DNA from: Brachypodium distachyon
Lineage: Eukaryota; Streptophyta; Magnoliopsida; Poales; Poaceae
DNA length: 64,000 nt
NCBI RefSeq assembly: GCF_000005505.3
Contig: NC_016131.3
Location: forward strand, 24,853,001 to 24,917,000
Direction: 5' to 3'
Part shown: piece after piece, positions 1-12,324 of the stretch
Position numbering within the stretch: the stretch's first letter is position 1
Layout: every line of letters starts with the position of its first letter
Notes under the pieces: generated by a model
Told to the model about the DNA's origin: nothing
The model's database searches: none
The model's input: the letters and a program-made list of their open reading frames with translations, nothing else
Translations under genes and position numbers: made by a program

Positions 1-1740
1 GTGATGCCATGCCACATATATTGGGCCTGTTTCAACCATGATCTTTAAGAAAAATCAAGGATCCAGCACATCATCGATTAGTCATATGATCAAGTCCAAT
101 CGGGTCAAAAAATAGATCCAGTAAAATGGTAAAACTAAAATCATATACGGAGGAGAAGTAAATCAATGGAATTTTTAGAGCAGATCCATGTCCTAATTAA
201 ATTTAGAAAGCATGGTCTGCATGTACCATCAATTAGGCCAAGATTTCAGCAAAAGTAAAGAAAAAATAGAGAAAAATGTCGGTAGTAGCAGCGTCTGAAC
301 GCCCGCTCAGGAGCAGCTGTTGCTGCGGCATCGCGGGAGGAAGGCGTCGGCGCTACCGCCATGCCCATCTCGGCCACCGCGCATCGGATCTGCAGTCGCG
401 GCGCGCCGACGACCATCTAAGGAGGCGCCCGACCGACCCGCCGAGGAGCGAGCGCCGCGGAGGATCTTGACGACGCAGGCCGGACGAAGGAGCGGCACTG
501 TTGTCTTCCCACGCGGATCCTCATCACTGGGATCTGACCGTCAACGGGACCCGGGCGCTCTGCAACTGGCAGCGTGTCGTCCTACGCCTCCACCTAATCG
601 TCGAACGCGACCCGGCCTCTCCCGATCTTCTGTAGCACTGCCCTCGCGCCTCCGTCTTCAGACTACAGGGCTGCCGCCGAGCTCCACCTACCTCACTCGC
701 GGCTCGCCCCGCCTTTGCCAGAACACACAGTCGATCTCCTCCACAGACTACAGCCAGCCGTCCAGATAGATGAAGAGGGAAGGGGGCAGGGGTCGGCGTC
801 CTTGGTTCAGATCGGGAGCACCAGAGAAGCGAAGAGGGCGGGGGGCGCTGGGCCGCCAGATGCCCAGATCGAGTCTCCTCGGGACTCGGGAGGAGGAGAC
901 GGGGCAAGGGATGAGGAGACGGGAGTGGTCGCGTGGGCCAGATTGGTAGTAGAGAGACCGGAGAAGGACTGGAGAGAGGGCGGCGCGGCGGGGGAGAGCA
1001 GTGGCGGCGGCGGCATGGAGAACGAGCGAGGATGTTGATGAAGGGAGGAGTGGGACTTCGTGGAGGAGGCGGATCGAGCAGTGCGAGGAAGAAGAGTTCG
1101 GGGAGGATGGATCGAGGGGATATGTGCGAGAGGGAGAGGGGACAGGGGTCGGGCCGCGTGCCCGCATGAGAGGATCGTGCGGAAAGTATCGAGGACGTGC
1201 GGCGGTGGTTCGAATCAATCAGATAAAAATATGCTTCGGGATTAAAAGTGTTGACAGCGGTAGCAAATTCGTAATTTTGGTGAAGTGACGTACGGTTGCG
1301 ACCGTATCATCATCACCAACTACAATTTAATATATTGGTATAGACTGGTATATGGTATAGATAAGAAGAATAAGAGAAGATGGATTCTGAGTATTTTTTT
1401 TCAGAAGAATCATCTGCAAATTGCAGCAGATCTGTGTTTTCCGGCACCGAAAAGGACACGTGCCTAGGAGTGTAGGTAAACTGGACAAGGACATGTGCTT
1501 TGCATACACGTGTCATCTTGTAAGCCCGCTTTAGTACAAAAGTAACGATGGAACCGAGCCCAAGAAAAAGGGGGACACCTATTTTTTGACAATAATCGTA
1601 ATCAACTCACCTAATCCGGCCATCAGCTGAGTGGCTGACAGGTGGGGTGCAGGGTTAGGTTTGGTGCACGACATGGAGGAACAAAGCCACAGTCGATCGA
1701 ATCGAAGTAGCCCGTGATTCACCACCGGCCGCGTAAATGG
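1..1740. other. Upstream region without a supported gene; GC-rich island
   Basis: I see no supported gene here. Positions about 270-1200 are GC-rich and open in several frames on both strands, but the translations are Arg/Pro/Gly/Ser-rich low-complexity sequence with no domain I recognise. Read on the minus strand the stretch is C/T-rich, like the leader of a grass gene, so it may be the relic of a first exon or transposon-captured sequence. The flanks (1-270 and 1240-1740) are AT-rich and featureless to my eye. Confidence 0.4.
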
Positions 1741-1799
1741 AGATTATTATTTTGTAATAACGCAATTTGATTTGTCTGAGATTTTCTTTCCATTTCCAG

Positions 1800-2059
1800 T
1801 GGCGATTACTACACTGGAGATTGATTGATTAGGCGCGCCCCCTTTCCCTTCCTTCCGCTCCAGCCACCCTTTAGAACCCTCTCGAACCTTCTTCTTCCCT
1901 TCCCCTTCCCATTCCGCCGCCCGCCGGGCGCCGGCCGACGAGGCCCCGCAGGCCACAGGAGGCCTTCCCTCCTCCACCGTGTTGCCGAACCCAACCAAGC
2001 CCTCTGTCGGCAAAGGCGGCGGCTTGCACCGACAGGCACCGGCGCCGAACGGCGGCGCG
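1800..2059 (+). promoter_or_regulatory. 5' leader region of the DUF707 gene
   Basis: A pyrimidine-rich stretch (about 1840-1915, runs of CTTCC/CCTTC) directly precedes the DUF707 coding start, as is typical of grass 5' untranslated leaders. An in-frame ATG at 1979 would add 27 residues to the protein. I chose the ATG at 2060 because the extra residues are low-complexity and the membrane segment begins soon after 2060. No clear TATA box was identified. Confidence 0.4.
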
Positions 2060-5000
2060 ATGAAGTACCCGCCGCGGCGCGCCGCCTCGTGCGGCGGCTA
2101 CCTGGCGGCCGTGGTGGCGCTCATCCTCCTAGCCGCCCTCCAGATCCAGTACCACCACCTCAAGGTCCTCCCCTGCCATTTCCCATCATCTTCTCCCACC
2201 TTCCTGCGATGCAATTTTCTTCAGATAAGTTACCTGACTGACTGCCCGACTGAACTGACACTCGAGGCGGGGGTGGTAATACTTCAGGTGGATCTTGGGA
2301 AGGCCGACTTCGCCACGGCCACGACGCAGCAGCAGCAGCGGGGTCATCGCAGGGCCGGTCGCTGGACCAGGAGGAGCACCGGCGCCGAGGGACTGCCGCG
2401 GGGCATCGTCCAGTCCAGCTCCGACATGTACCTCCGCCCGCTCTGGGACTCCACCAGGGCCACCACCGACAACAAGGTACCCTTTACCTACCTTTGCAAC
2501 TGCGGTTAACCATGGTGTTACTATGCCGCTGCTCAATCCATCACTGCCACAATTGCAGCTTTGCTAGCAGCCAGCCCTATCAATGAGTTTGGCTCGCCTC
2601 ACTCAGTTGGGGGTCACAGTACAGCTGCCCGAAATCGTAATGTGCGGTGCTGCGACTAGTTCATTTGTTGCTCTCCCAGAGATGCCATAGCCTAGCGTCT
2701 CCTAACACCACAATTTACGGGACGATATACTAGGATCCATCGACGCGTTCACAAACTCTTTGTGGGTGGAAAATCGGTAGCTAATGTTGTACTGCTCATC
2801 CATGCCTGCAGAATAAGAACGATAGATACAAAGCTCTGTTGGCAATGGCCGTCGGGATTTCGCAGATGCAAAATATCGACATTATGGCTCGTAAGGTATG
2901 CATCTCTCTGTCTCAACTTCTTCTTCCCTTTTAATGCTAAACTACCTATTTGGTGTTGCTCAGTAAGGAGTGGCTTATTCTATCATAATCCGGTGTTCAC
3001 CATTTCCTCTGTTTAGTTCCTGAATGAGAGCTACACGGTTATGCTATTCCATTATGATGGAAATGTTGATGGATGGCGTAGTCTTGAGTGGAGTGACAAG
3101 GCCATACACATAGTTGCTCCAAACCAAACCAAATGGTAATTCCAGATAGTTTCTCATCTCGTTTAAGTCATTACGTTCCACTGCTTTTGGAGTGAGTAGT
3201 GTATGCTCCTGCTGCAGGTGGTTCGCTAAGCGTTTTCTGCATCCTAATGTTGTGGCTATCTACGATTTCATCTTTTTATGGGACGAAGACCTTGGAGTGG
3301 AGAAATTTGATCCAAAAAGGTATGGGACATGTCATAGGATTTCACCAGATTGAAAATGGTTTTTTAGTTTGCTAATGCTGACTAGATAGGATGTCATAGT
3401 AGCAAAATTAGGTTATAAAAACTCATAGTTTGATTTCCCACTCTTTTTTGTTATGATCTGTGTAACTATGAGACGGCCACTGGACAACGGATGAATTTCT
3501 TCTATTCTAATTGCTCAATCATTTTCGTGAGAAATAATTATTATGCTGCATTTTTTTGTTGGTTATGGACTCATCTTGAAGCTCCTAATGGGATTGTTTT
3601 TTTCATTGACAGTACTTTGAGTAGAATGCTATTGATTTTGGTTTGTGGCTTCTGAGAATACATCTTGATGTGTGCTGCATTTTCTGTTGAAAGGTGCTGT
3701 TTCATTTTTCATGTTGCTCATCCTAGGTATCTTGATATAATGGTTTCTGAAGGCTTAGAAATCACACAACCTGCTTTGGACCCTGATCTATCAACAGATA
3801 TTCACCACCGGATCACAATCCGCAACAAGATGACAAAAGTGCATAGGTACTTGTGTCTTTCTGATTCCTCTTTCTCAGGATATGATTTTTTTTTCTTGTC
3901 AATTATTTTTATGCTGTAGATCACGTTTTTAATGTTTCTGTAGGAGAGTATATGACAACCGTTCAAGCATGAACTGTTCTGACGATAGTAAAGGACCTCC
4001 ATGTACAGGGTAAAGAATGAAGCTTTGACCTTACCTTATGCAGTTATTTTGGTAGCTATTCGAATGTTTTGTAGGATTCACGTTTACCACATTTACTGTT
4101 CTGCTTTATTTAAAGTTTCATAATAACTTTATTCTTTGATTTTAAGAAATGAGTAACCTTGAGACCATATTCTTTTAATCTATTTATGTTTGTGATGGGG
4201 GTACACTATAGCCTAAATGCTGGATTATTCCATAGCATTTTTCTGGCCCTTACGATCAATCAAGGAAAACTATACCATCCAACTGATTGATTCTTAGCAA
4301 ATTATACCGATCCCATTCCAATAAACTGGCTCGATTGATTTATAGTACTGTAATTGGCATTCTTGGACAGGTGGGTTGAGGGCATGGCACCAGTTTTTTC
4401 CCGTGCTGCCTGGAAATGTGTATGGCATCTAATACAGGTACAACTTATGTTCAACTTATGTCCATCGCATCATCTGATTTACTCTAGTGTAACTGGAAGG
4501 TCGTAACTCTTAATATCACATCCATTTTTATTGTTCCGAGCTTGCAGAATGACCTGATTCATGGATGGGGCCTTGACATGAAGCTTGGTTATTGCGCTCA
4601 GGTACTTAGATAGTTCAAATTTCATGGCGGTATACTGCTATGCAAGCTTCACTGTCTATTTCGATTCCTTTTTTGCAATTCTTAGTATGTCATGTTAATA
4701 CGTGATCTGTTTTTTCTATTACAATGCAGTATTTTTATTTAATCTGCAGCTTAATTATGTCTGATCTTTGAACAATCATCTCTGTTGACCAGGAAGAATG
4801 CTTTAGGCACGAGTTTGTTTGGAATAATAAACCAAATACTGATGCATGTACTGCCATTTGATTTCAGGGTGATCGGGCTGAGAAGGTTGGTGTAATTGAC
4901 AGTGAGTATGTTGTCCATCAAGGGATACCATCATTAGGAGGACCGTCACATACCAGCAAGGTCTGTTTGTCATCATATTTTTGGGAAAAATTGTTGATCA

Positions 5001-5349
5001 AACTTGAGTTTTGTGTTGGCTGTTTGCTCCATTCCTGCAAGATAACTACTAGCATTATTCACCTGATCAAGAATGTAGCTATGATCCATCGGCGTACTAC
5101 ATTACTGACTTCCTTTTCTTGCTACAGATACCTCGGAGATCTTTGGATTTACGGACACAGGTGAGTTTTATATTCTCTTCTTGCTCTACCTAATTTAAAA
5201 TGTTTCTCAAATATTTTGTAACGTCAATTAAATTACTTTTACATCAATAGATTAGAAGACAATCGTCAGCTGAGCTAGAAAAGTTCAAAGAACGGTGGAA
5301 TAAAGCTGCAAGGGAAGATGATGAGTGGATGGATCCTTTTGAAGCTTGA
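2060..5349 (+). CDS. DUF707 family protein (12 exons)
   Basis: This is a complete gene for a DUF707 protein, the plant family often labelled lysine-ketoglutarate reductase trans-splicing-related, whose biochemical role is not established. Exons read by eye: 2060-2164, 2288-2476, 2812-2895, 3017-3135, 3218-3319, 3727-3846, 3944-4009, 4371-4437, 4548-4601, 4868-4960, 5128-5160, 5251-5349. Every intron is GT-AG, phases are consistent, and the total is 1131 nt or 376 residues. Residues about 13-29 form a membrane segment after a basic start, so a type II membrane anchor is likely. Family-like stretches include VMLFHYDGNVDGW, YDFIFLWDEDLGVE, WVEGMAPVFSRAAWKCVW and LIHGWGLDMKLGYCAQG. The end, EWMDPFEA, is the acidic tail usual in the family, and the length fits full-length members. 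No break was seen, so I judge it intact. The start (2060 or 1979) is the main uncertainty. Confidence 0.92.
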
Positions 5350-5797
5350 TTACTTTAGGAAGAAGGATCTGAGACGGAAGATACAAGACAAGGCCCGCAG
5401 GTCCCGAGTGAGCCTGCCCAGATTCATTACGGTAATTAGGCTCGATGAGATATCACGTTACAGGAAAACTTGTGGGCCTCATAGGAAAAAAAGTTAGTTA
5501 TAGCCATATATAGGCATTTTGCTGACTTACACACAAGACTCTGTCCTCGAGAGCTAAAAAGAACAACTGGGAATGGCGTCGATCATCAATACAAGGAGCA
5601 ACTGAGCAAGAAGTCAAACTAACCAGTACGTGACCAACACAAAAATTCTTGTAACTAATTCAGTTCTCCATTTCACCGGGGTTGTATAGTAACATGACAT
5701 ACATATTTGTGCAGTTATTTTAATCGTAAGTTATGAAAGAAAGAAAAAAACGGTTTTGTCTCCTACTCTTGTGCTATATGTCATAAGATGTTCTGGT
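5350..5797 (+). other. 3' flank of the DUF707 gene
   Basis: This is AT-rich sequence following the stop codon, probably including the 3' untranslated region. I could not place a poly(A) site and see no further gene. Confidence 0.4.
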
Positions 5798-5894
5798 TTT
5801 GTATCGAGTCAAAGCTTTTAAAGTTTGGTCAAACTTGAAGATGTTTGATTTGGAACAAGGCAAGGACATCTTATGTTTAAGAACGGAGGGAGTA
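5798..5894. mobile_element. Partial Stowaway-like MITE (right end)
   Basis: The sequence ends in GAACGGAGGGAGTA, the inverted terminal motif of grass Stowaway elements followed by the TA target dinucleotide, and it is preceded by the AGACATCTTATGTTTAAG-type inner sequence. The matching left terminus (CTCCCTCCGT) is not present at the expected position, so this is a truncated or diverged copy. Confidence 0.55.
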
Positions 5895-5900
5895 TTTCGT

Positions 5901-5980
5901 AAGACATGTAATTTATTATTTTACACATTTATGGATAACGTCTGTACAGGACGTGCTTGTAAATTTGATGCAGAAGACGT
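5901..5980. repeat. Direct repeat flanking the F-box-associated pseudogene (left copy)
   Basis: The sequence resembles 7053-7135 on the same strand: both contain a TAAG-CATGTA start, ACATTTATGGAT in the middle and GCTTGTAAATTTG at the end. The pair brackets the broken gene at 6060-6941, which suggests an old tandem duplication of a larger unit. The similarity is imperfect. Confidence 0.4.
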
Positions 5981-6059
5981 AACCCCATTTCTTTTGTTTA
6001 TTCTAGTTTTCGTTTGGCTGGCCGCCACTCACCTCTTCCCTATAGGTTTTGCAAGGGAG

Positions 6060-6941
6060 ATGGCGGGGGAGACCACGGCGATGGTATACGAAGCAGCAGG
6101 CCTCACTGTCCTCTGCCGTTACCGAGTCAATAAGTGGCGTCGACCGAGGTCCAAACGCCTGTGCATCCACGACCCCATGACCGGCGCCCGCACCTTCCTC
6201 TCATACCGCCGAATGTCCAAGGGAACGACTACCACACCAAGTACGTCCTGCTCACCGCTGCCGATGGCATCGACACTGGCTACTCCTCCTTCCTGCTCCT
6301 CGCCGCCTATCTCAAAGGACGGACGATCGAAATTCAGACCTGGGGGCCGCTCGTCACCTGCACGAAGCACTACGACCCTGTGGGCTTCCCAGAGATGTAC
6401 GTAAAACATGGTTGTGAACCCGCCGTCCTCCACGGTGGCGTCATCCACTGGCTAGACTGGGACGGCGACATTATCCTCGCATACGACATTCGCTCAACCA
6501 AGATGGACACATTGAAGCTCCCGCCCACCACCACGGAGCTCAAAGGAACGCAGCTCCACTTGGGGACGTCGCGGGACGGGAAGCTGCTTAAGCTACTCGC
6601 CGCTGGCGGGCTAACGATATCCGTGTGGTTGATGCAACCCTCGGACCCAGCAAGTGGTAACAATGGCGATTGGACGCTCGCTGCAAGACGTGATCGACAT
6701 GGAGGGGATTCTGCGCTCGCTAGAACCCGACATTGCTCCAGGCGGCGACGGTGCAGCCATTAGGTTTCATGGCTCCGGAGATAGGAGCGCCAACACGGTG
6801 CTTCTGTGGTACCCAAAATACTGCTCGGGTCCGTACGTTGTCTTTGACTTGGAGACCAAGGGGGTGCATAGCATAGGCAGCGAGAGTGGAATCACTCTGT
6901 GCTGCTGGAGATTGATTTATCATCTCGCCTACAAGCCATGA
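6060..6941 (+). pseudogene. F-box-associated DUF7595-like gene, frameshifted
   Basis: The reading resembles the C-terminal domain of a grass-specific F-box protein family (DUF7595-type by recollection of its motifs). Recognisable stretches are LCIHDPMTGARTFLSY, YHTKYVLLTAADGID, EPAVLHGGVIHWL, TSRDGKLLKLLAAGG and LRSLEPDIAPGG. They lie in three successive segments: frame from ATG 6060 to about 6210, another frame to about 6685, then the first frame again to the stop at 6941. The first shift looks like loss of one C before CCGCCGAAT. No F-box motif is readable upstream, so the N-terminal part is also missing. These proteins normally act as substrate adaptors in SCF ubiquitin ligases; this copy could not make a full product. 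A hidden intron at one junction is an alternative, but I see no good splice sites. Confidence 0.7.
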
Positions 6942-7052
6942 AAATGTTTTCCTAGCAGCTGGCTAAGTAAGTGCTAGGGCAGGATCCAAATGAATATTTT
7001 GCGACCTCGATCGGGTGGTGCCCGCGATAGTCGAAATGTCTCTTTTGTCGTT

Positions 7053-7135
7053 TTTCATAAGTCATGTAGTGATTTGTTTCATACATTTATGGATGAAGCT
7101 AGAGTGTACACTGCTGCTTGTAAATTTGTCGTCGG
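7053..7135. repeat. Direct repeat flanking the F-box-associated pseudogene (right copy)
   Basis: This is the right-hand partner of 5901-5980, in the same orientation. See that entry for the shared blocks. Confidence 0.4.
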
Positions 7136-7453
7136 CTGCGCGGCCTCGGTGATCTTGGACGGCTACTACTAAGCATCAACCTAAGTGATTTTAAATTAGT
7201 CCTCTTAAACTAAAACAACAATGACAATTTAGGATCGGAATGAAGAAGCAGTACGGTATTGTTAAAATGTGATTCCTCCCCCAATCTCCTCTGAGGCTCT
7301 GACGACAGCGTCTTTCAGAAAACACCATGGCCGATGACAGGTGGGTCCCGCAGGTCAGTGCACAGATGGACTTGTCTCCTGCAGGTTCCCGTGTCCTCCT
7401 GTTTTCTTCGCTTGTTCCTTGCAGAGTCTGCGGGGAAGGTCTCCCCGCCGTCC

Positions 7454-10400
7454 ATGGCGGCGGTCGCGGTCTTCCTCTCGGGCTTCCTCCTCGGCCTTCT
7501 CTTTCTCTCTCTCGCGGAGGGGGCGGCGCTCGTCTGGGCCCTCCGCACCCTGCGCCGCCGCGGCCCAAGGCCTCCGGAGGCCGCAACCGCCGCCGTACAG
7601 CTCTCCGGCGACCGGCCGTTAACCACCGAGAAGCAGGTCAGCAAAATTGTATTTCTTCACTCCCTGCACCCTCCCCTTCTGACCCGATTTGCTTCTCTTC
7701 TCTTATTGCGACTGCAATTGCAGTCCAATGGGGTAGGCAAGCGAACAGACGGGGTTGCAGGAAGAGGAAAAACTCGTTTCTTTGTGATACAAAGTTCCTA
7801 CTCTATGTCGGAACGCAATTTTATCGTATTTACTTCTCCGATTGTTTAGGCTGAATGCTTAGTGGATATAGGAGCAGTAATCTCTTCTCAATTTGTACAT
7901 GCTCTCTGCTCTGTTGTATACAGCAAGCACCTCCTTTGCTGCACTACTAGGCTTACTGATCGTTATACAGCCTATGGCGATCTAGGGATGTTCTTTCCAC
8001 GATCCAACTCTTCTTGCAAATTTGATAATTACACCTGACTGTCCTACGTGTTGCAGGGTTTTCTATGGATGCTAGAGCCACAAAAGATGCCAAATGTTAG
8101 CAGCAGCAACCAATTGCCTAATGGGGTTCAGAAAGACACCAAGGATAAAAAGAACATTGTCGAGGTTTTCCCTATAAGGATGTTGGCTAAAATTGATGGC
8201 CACTCGCTTATCTTGTCGGGCCCTGATGGTTCTCGGATAACCATTGAGCTTATGAATTGCTCAGCTGTTGCTGTTTCTGCCTCTAATCTACCGTCACGTA
8301 AATGGTCAGTATGTCTTGTCAGCCTTTAACTTCTGTTATCAACAGCATAGCCTTGATATTCTTATCTTTTGCAGTCAGCTAAATACTAAAGACACTTTAT
8401 TTCTTCAAGTTCGACGTTCTTAAAAAGTGACTATATTTTCCACTTAGTTAATTTTAATGCTGATGCTAGCATACACCTCACGTCTGTACTCTAGTTTTAA
8501 TGTGACCACCATTTATATTTGTCCATTTATTTTCAGGGCTAAAAGGTATCCAATAAAACTTGAAAGCAAGGGATCTGAGATTTGCAAGGGGAGCAAGGTA
8601 TGTTATCTTTATGTGGACACGTCTTGGGAGAAAGAATCATGGTGCAAAGCACTTCGTCTTGCATCTTCTACAGATAAAGAGAAACTAAACTTGCGTGCCA
8701 GGCTGAGTGAAGAGTTCAGAAGTTACATATCCTCACTAAATGCTGGATACCCTTGTTTCCTGAAATCCTCGGCACTTAATGCCGAGGATCATGCAATTAT
8801 GGACAAGGTAGTAAAGTCTGATGGGTCGTCTAAAGTTCGCCTTCTCCTGAAAAAATTGGCCAGGAAGGCATCTGGAAAATCTCCCCAAGTGACTAGAACA
8901 AGCTCAATCTCAGCGCAAGCAGAAAGAAACGGGTGGGATAAAATCCGCAGCAACCGTGGTTCCTCACTGATTGATGCGCCAGAAGAAAGGTCCAGCAGTA
9001 GTTCATCATCACAAGGCACAAATCAACCCAGTACACCTAGTTCTGATTTCGGCCACAGCAATGTGTTCTCAGATTCCCCTGATGCAAATATAGATGAAAA
9101 GTGTGCCGACGGAGGTACACTTTGTTGGAACCTCCTAATCTCTCGGTTCTTTTTTGATGCTAAAATGAGTGATGAGATAAGAAAGGCCATTAAAGCACGC
9201 ATTCAGGTTAGATAATATTTGTATTTGCGAGTAAACTCATCCTTTACCAATGTTTGTTAACGGTTGCTTCATGTTGATCAGCGAACATTGTCAAACATGA
9301 GAACTGCAGCCTACATTGGTGAAATTACACTTACTGATCTCAGTCTTGGAGAGCTTCCACCATATTTGCGTAGGATGAGAGTCCTTCCAAGAGATTTAAA
9401 TGAACTGTGGGCTTTTGAAGTTGATTTTGAATATTGTAGTGGAATAGTACTGCATATTGAAGCAAGACTTGAGGTTCAGGAACCAGAGCTGCAAAAAGAC
9501 ATAATGAAAACTACTCTAGGAGCGGATTCTAATGGGAGTATAGATTCAGAATTGATGGAGAATATTGAGCATTACGGCAACCAATTTAGATCTCCGCAAC
9601 TTTTGGCTCCTGTAGTGGAGGATGAAGATGACACAGGTTTGTTTGCATTTTTCTACACATTTTCTTTCTCTTGTTATTGCACAGAATGACCATTTACTCT
9701 GTTTATAAATTATAAATAAGCAAGTGAACAATAAATGATGTGGTGCTCCTCCCAAAATTGCACTTGGTGTATAACTCGGGCATTATTCTTATGTATGCGA
9801 ATGGTGAATCTCCGTCCATGTTGATTTGATATGCTTGCTGCTCTTTTGTACCAGACGTGTTAAGGCGGTCAAAGAGTACTGGGTGGACATCAGCATATAC
9901 ATCAAGGTGGAAAAATATATTACATTCAATAACTGACCATGTCTCTCAGGTTGGTTCTTGTTTTACTTGTTTCACAGACTGAAGTAATGTGTTGTTTACA
10001 GTTACACATGCAATTTGTTGTACTTAGTGAACTGACGTATATGCATAAAATATAATCTGCTACTCGTATTTTGAAGAGATTCTCTTGACCACTGTACTTA
10101 CTATTTTTTCACTGTCAGTTGTTTATTTGTGAGGTGCAATATTAAGCATAAGTATATCTGTGACCTGTTTTAGCAGTTTAAATAAGAGATCAAACCCATA
10201 GATGAATTTTTTTTGGATAAAAAAGTTAATGGTAACATTACTAATATAGCCATAAAATACTGACGCGTGTAATTTGTTCTCCTTGTTCCTGCAAAAGGTG
10301 CCGTTTTCATTGGCAATTAAAATCACGTCTGTTCGTGGGACTCTGCGCATACAAATAAAGCCCCCTCCTTCTGATCAAATCTGGTATGGATTTACCTCAA

Positions 10401-11210
10401 TGCCAGAGCTTGAATGGGAACTGGAGTCTTCTGTCGGGGACAGAAAGATCACCAACAGCCACATTGCATCGCTTATCAGCAACAGAATCAAGGTGTCCCT
10501 TCAACTTGCTCTGCTCACCATGTTAATGTCTGCTGCCTTATATGCTTACTTATGGAACATGCCCTCCCCTACAGGCTGCGCTTCATCAAAGCTTGGTGCT
10601 GCCGAATTGTGAAAGTATTCCCATGTCATGGATGGTATCGGAGAAGGATGACTGGGTACCTCGCAAAGTTGCACCCTTTATATGGCTGAATCGTGAACCC
10701 CCTGAGGCTGTAAAACAGAATGCAGACACGGGTACAGTCCGGCCTGACGATGTTGTGGCGCTAAAGGTCAGTGCCAACAACAAAGCTATAAAATCAAGTC
10801 CACCTGCTCCTTCAACTAGAATCGGAGATGAAGCACTGAAGAACGTGATATCCGCTCTAAGGCCGAACCAAGAACCTGCAGCAGTAGTATCAACCAGCTT
10901 CTGTTCTTCACTACCTTCTGAAACTGAACCTTCCAACGAATTGATGACGCCGCTGCTGACCACCAGAAACTTTGATCAGGAAGGTGCATCTGAAAATGCA
11001 GTAGGCTCTTCTCTTCAGCTTGCGGTGGTGGTACCTAGAGGGGAGCAGTCGTCATCATCTGCCTCTCCTAGAGGGTATGATGTCAAGAGGAAAGGCAGTA
11101 AGCGAGCTTTGGTGATGGGTTTGGGAAGGAGGATGGGTGATAAGTTGGAAGAGAAGAGGCGGCTTATCGTCGAAAAGATGAAGAAGGAAAATGCTGAAAA
11201 GGAGCAATAG
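7454..11210 (+). CDS. TEX2/Nvj2-like SMP-domain lipid-transfer protein (7 exons)
   Basis: This is a complete gene for a plant protein with a synaptotagmin-like mitochondrial-lipid-binding (SMP) domain, of the type that moves lipids at ER contact sites. Exons: 7454-7636, 8057-8304, 8537-9206, 9282-9636, 9855-9949, 10298-10492, 10575-11210. Introns are GT-AG and the total is 2382 nt or 793 residues. Residues about 3-29 are a hydrophobic ER anchor, residues about 90-215 resemble a PH-like region (KIDGHSLILSGPDGS, CYLYVDTSWEKESWCKALRL), and a Ser-rich linker follows. The SMP domain spans about 336-590 (TLCWNLLISRFFFD, IGEITLTDLSLGELPP, IKPPPSDQIWYGFTSMP). The tail is Ser-rich with a basic coiled end. 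I chose ATG 7454 because the membrane anchor follows immediately; an in-frame GTG-led opening upstream is not convincing. Its last exon and 3' region have been copied repeatedly in the array downstream. Confidence 0.92.
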
Positions 11211-11564
11211 CTTGGAGACAATACATAGTTAGAAGTATGTCCGAAAGTTCATCTGTTGCCAGAAAATGACGAGCATTAAAAGATGGATTCTGTACAGTCT
11301 GGGGTTCTGTCCCAGCAAACTTTACTTCGGTATATATCTGGCTAGTACTCCTAGCAAGAAGTGGGAGTGTTTGCAATTGCATAAATAAATGTATTTAATA
11401 TCACTGTACAGGTATGGAAGAAAATGAAGAAAGTGTTGTATGTATCATATAGGTACTGACAGAATATAGAAGGAAAATAAATGATGAGTAGAAGATGTCA
11501 TAATTGTGAGTGCTAAATCAACATTCCTTGAGGAAATGTCATAATTGTGAGGGCATGGATTTCA

Positions 11565-11745
11565 AACCCCCTTTTCCGCGTTTATTTAGCCGTTCCGTGC
11601 CTGTGCATGGATGGTTCAAACCCCCTTCCCGCGTTTATTTAGCCGTTCCGTGCATGGACGGTTCAAACATCCTTCCCGTGCACTTATTTAGCAGTTCCGT
11701 GCATGGATGCCTCAAACTTCCTTCCCGCGTTTATTTGGCCATTCA
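11565..11745. repeat. Minisatellite of array unit 1 (~46-bp period)
   Basis: There are about four imperfect copies of a unit built around CGCGTTTATTTAGCCGTTCC then GTGCATGGACGGTTCAAAC. The block lies downstream of the small gene in the same unit and has partners in the other three units. Confidence 0.7.
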
Positions 11746-12063
11746 AGTTTTTCTTAGACAGCACGTCACGTGTAAAAAAAAGGCGCGAAAGATGTATAAC
11801 TGTGTGGACATAAACCCTACATCGTCAAAATCCAAGAAACACACCAATCAAAACCTAAACAATAGAAAGATTCATACACACAACAACGCAAGATAACAGA
11901 CATGGATGCCGGCTATTTATTCCAAAACCTTCTGATCCACAAACAACACATCAACTTATTCATGCATCCAACCCAACCTGCAGCTAGCATACACGTTTCA
12001 AGACACATCAAAACAGCATAAACACAAACACGGCCGGGCATCCGAAAACATCTAGAAAATTGA

Positions 12064-12324
12064 TCAACCATCCTCGACATCGGTCCCTAACTGGTCCTGC
12101 CTCACGGGGTAGACGGCTTCAGTGGTGCGCTCCCCAATGGATATGCCACAGCAGTTCTCCAGGAGAGATCTCACACAATTCCCAGCGCCGGTGAAGCATG
12201 AGTAGCAGTTGATGCTGGTCACCGATACGACGGCAATGAACACGATGAAGATGATAAGCATGATCAGCGGCCCGGACCCGTCCTGATCAGCCGATCCACC
12301 ATCAGAGCCTGCCGGTGTCACCAT
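12064..12324 (-). CDS. Small single-pass membrane protein, array copy 1 (shortened start)
   Basis: Product about 86 residues; not a family I can name. Order: a short Ser/Gly/Asp-rich head, a ~22-residue hydrophobic segment (PLIMLIIFIVFIAVVSVTS), a Cys-bearing stretch (NCYSCFTGAGNC), the array signature NCCGISIGE, and an acidic tail. The layout recalls small plant proteins with a Pro-rich head, one membrane span and a Cys-rich tail, but I cannot claim homology. Compared with the three sister copies the Pro-rich head is lost: the ATG position of the sisters reads ATA/ATC here and the CCA-rich stretch is in another frame. The nearest ATG in frame is at 12324. It may be a decaying copy or a shortened variant. 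Confidence 0.55.
   Translation of the reverse strand: MVTPAGSDGGSADQDGSGPLIMLIIFIVFIAVVSVTSINCYSCFTGAGNCVRSLLENCCGISIGERTTEAVYPVRQDQLGTDVEDG

Noticed and set aside
276..1218. Long open frames on both strands in the GC-rich island near the left end
   Set aside because: Translations are low-complexity Arg/Pro/Ser-rich sequence without domains, and several frames are open at once, as expected from high GC content.
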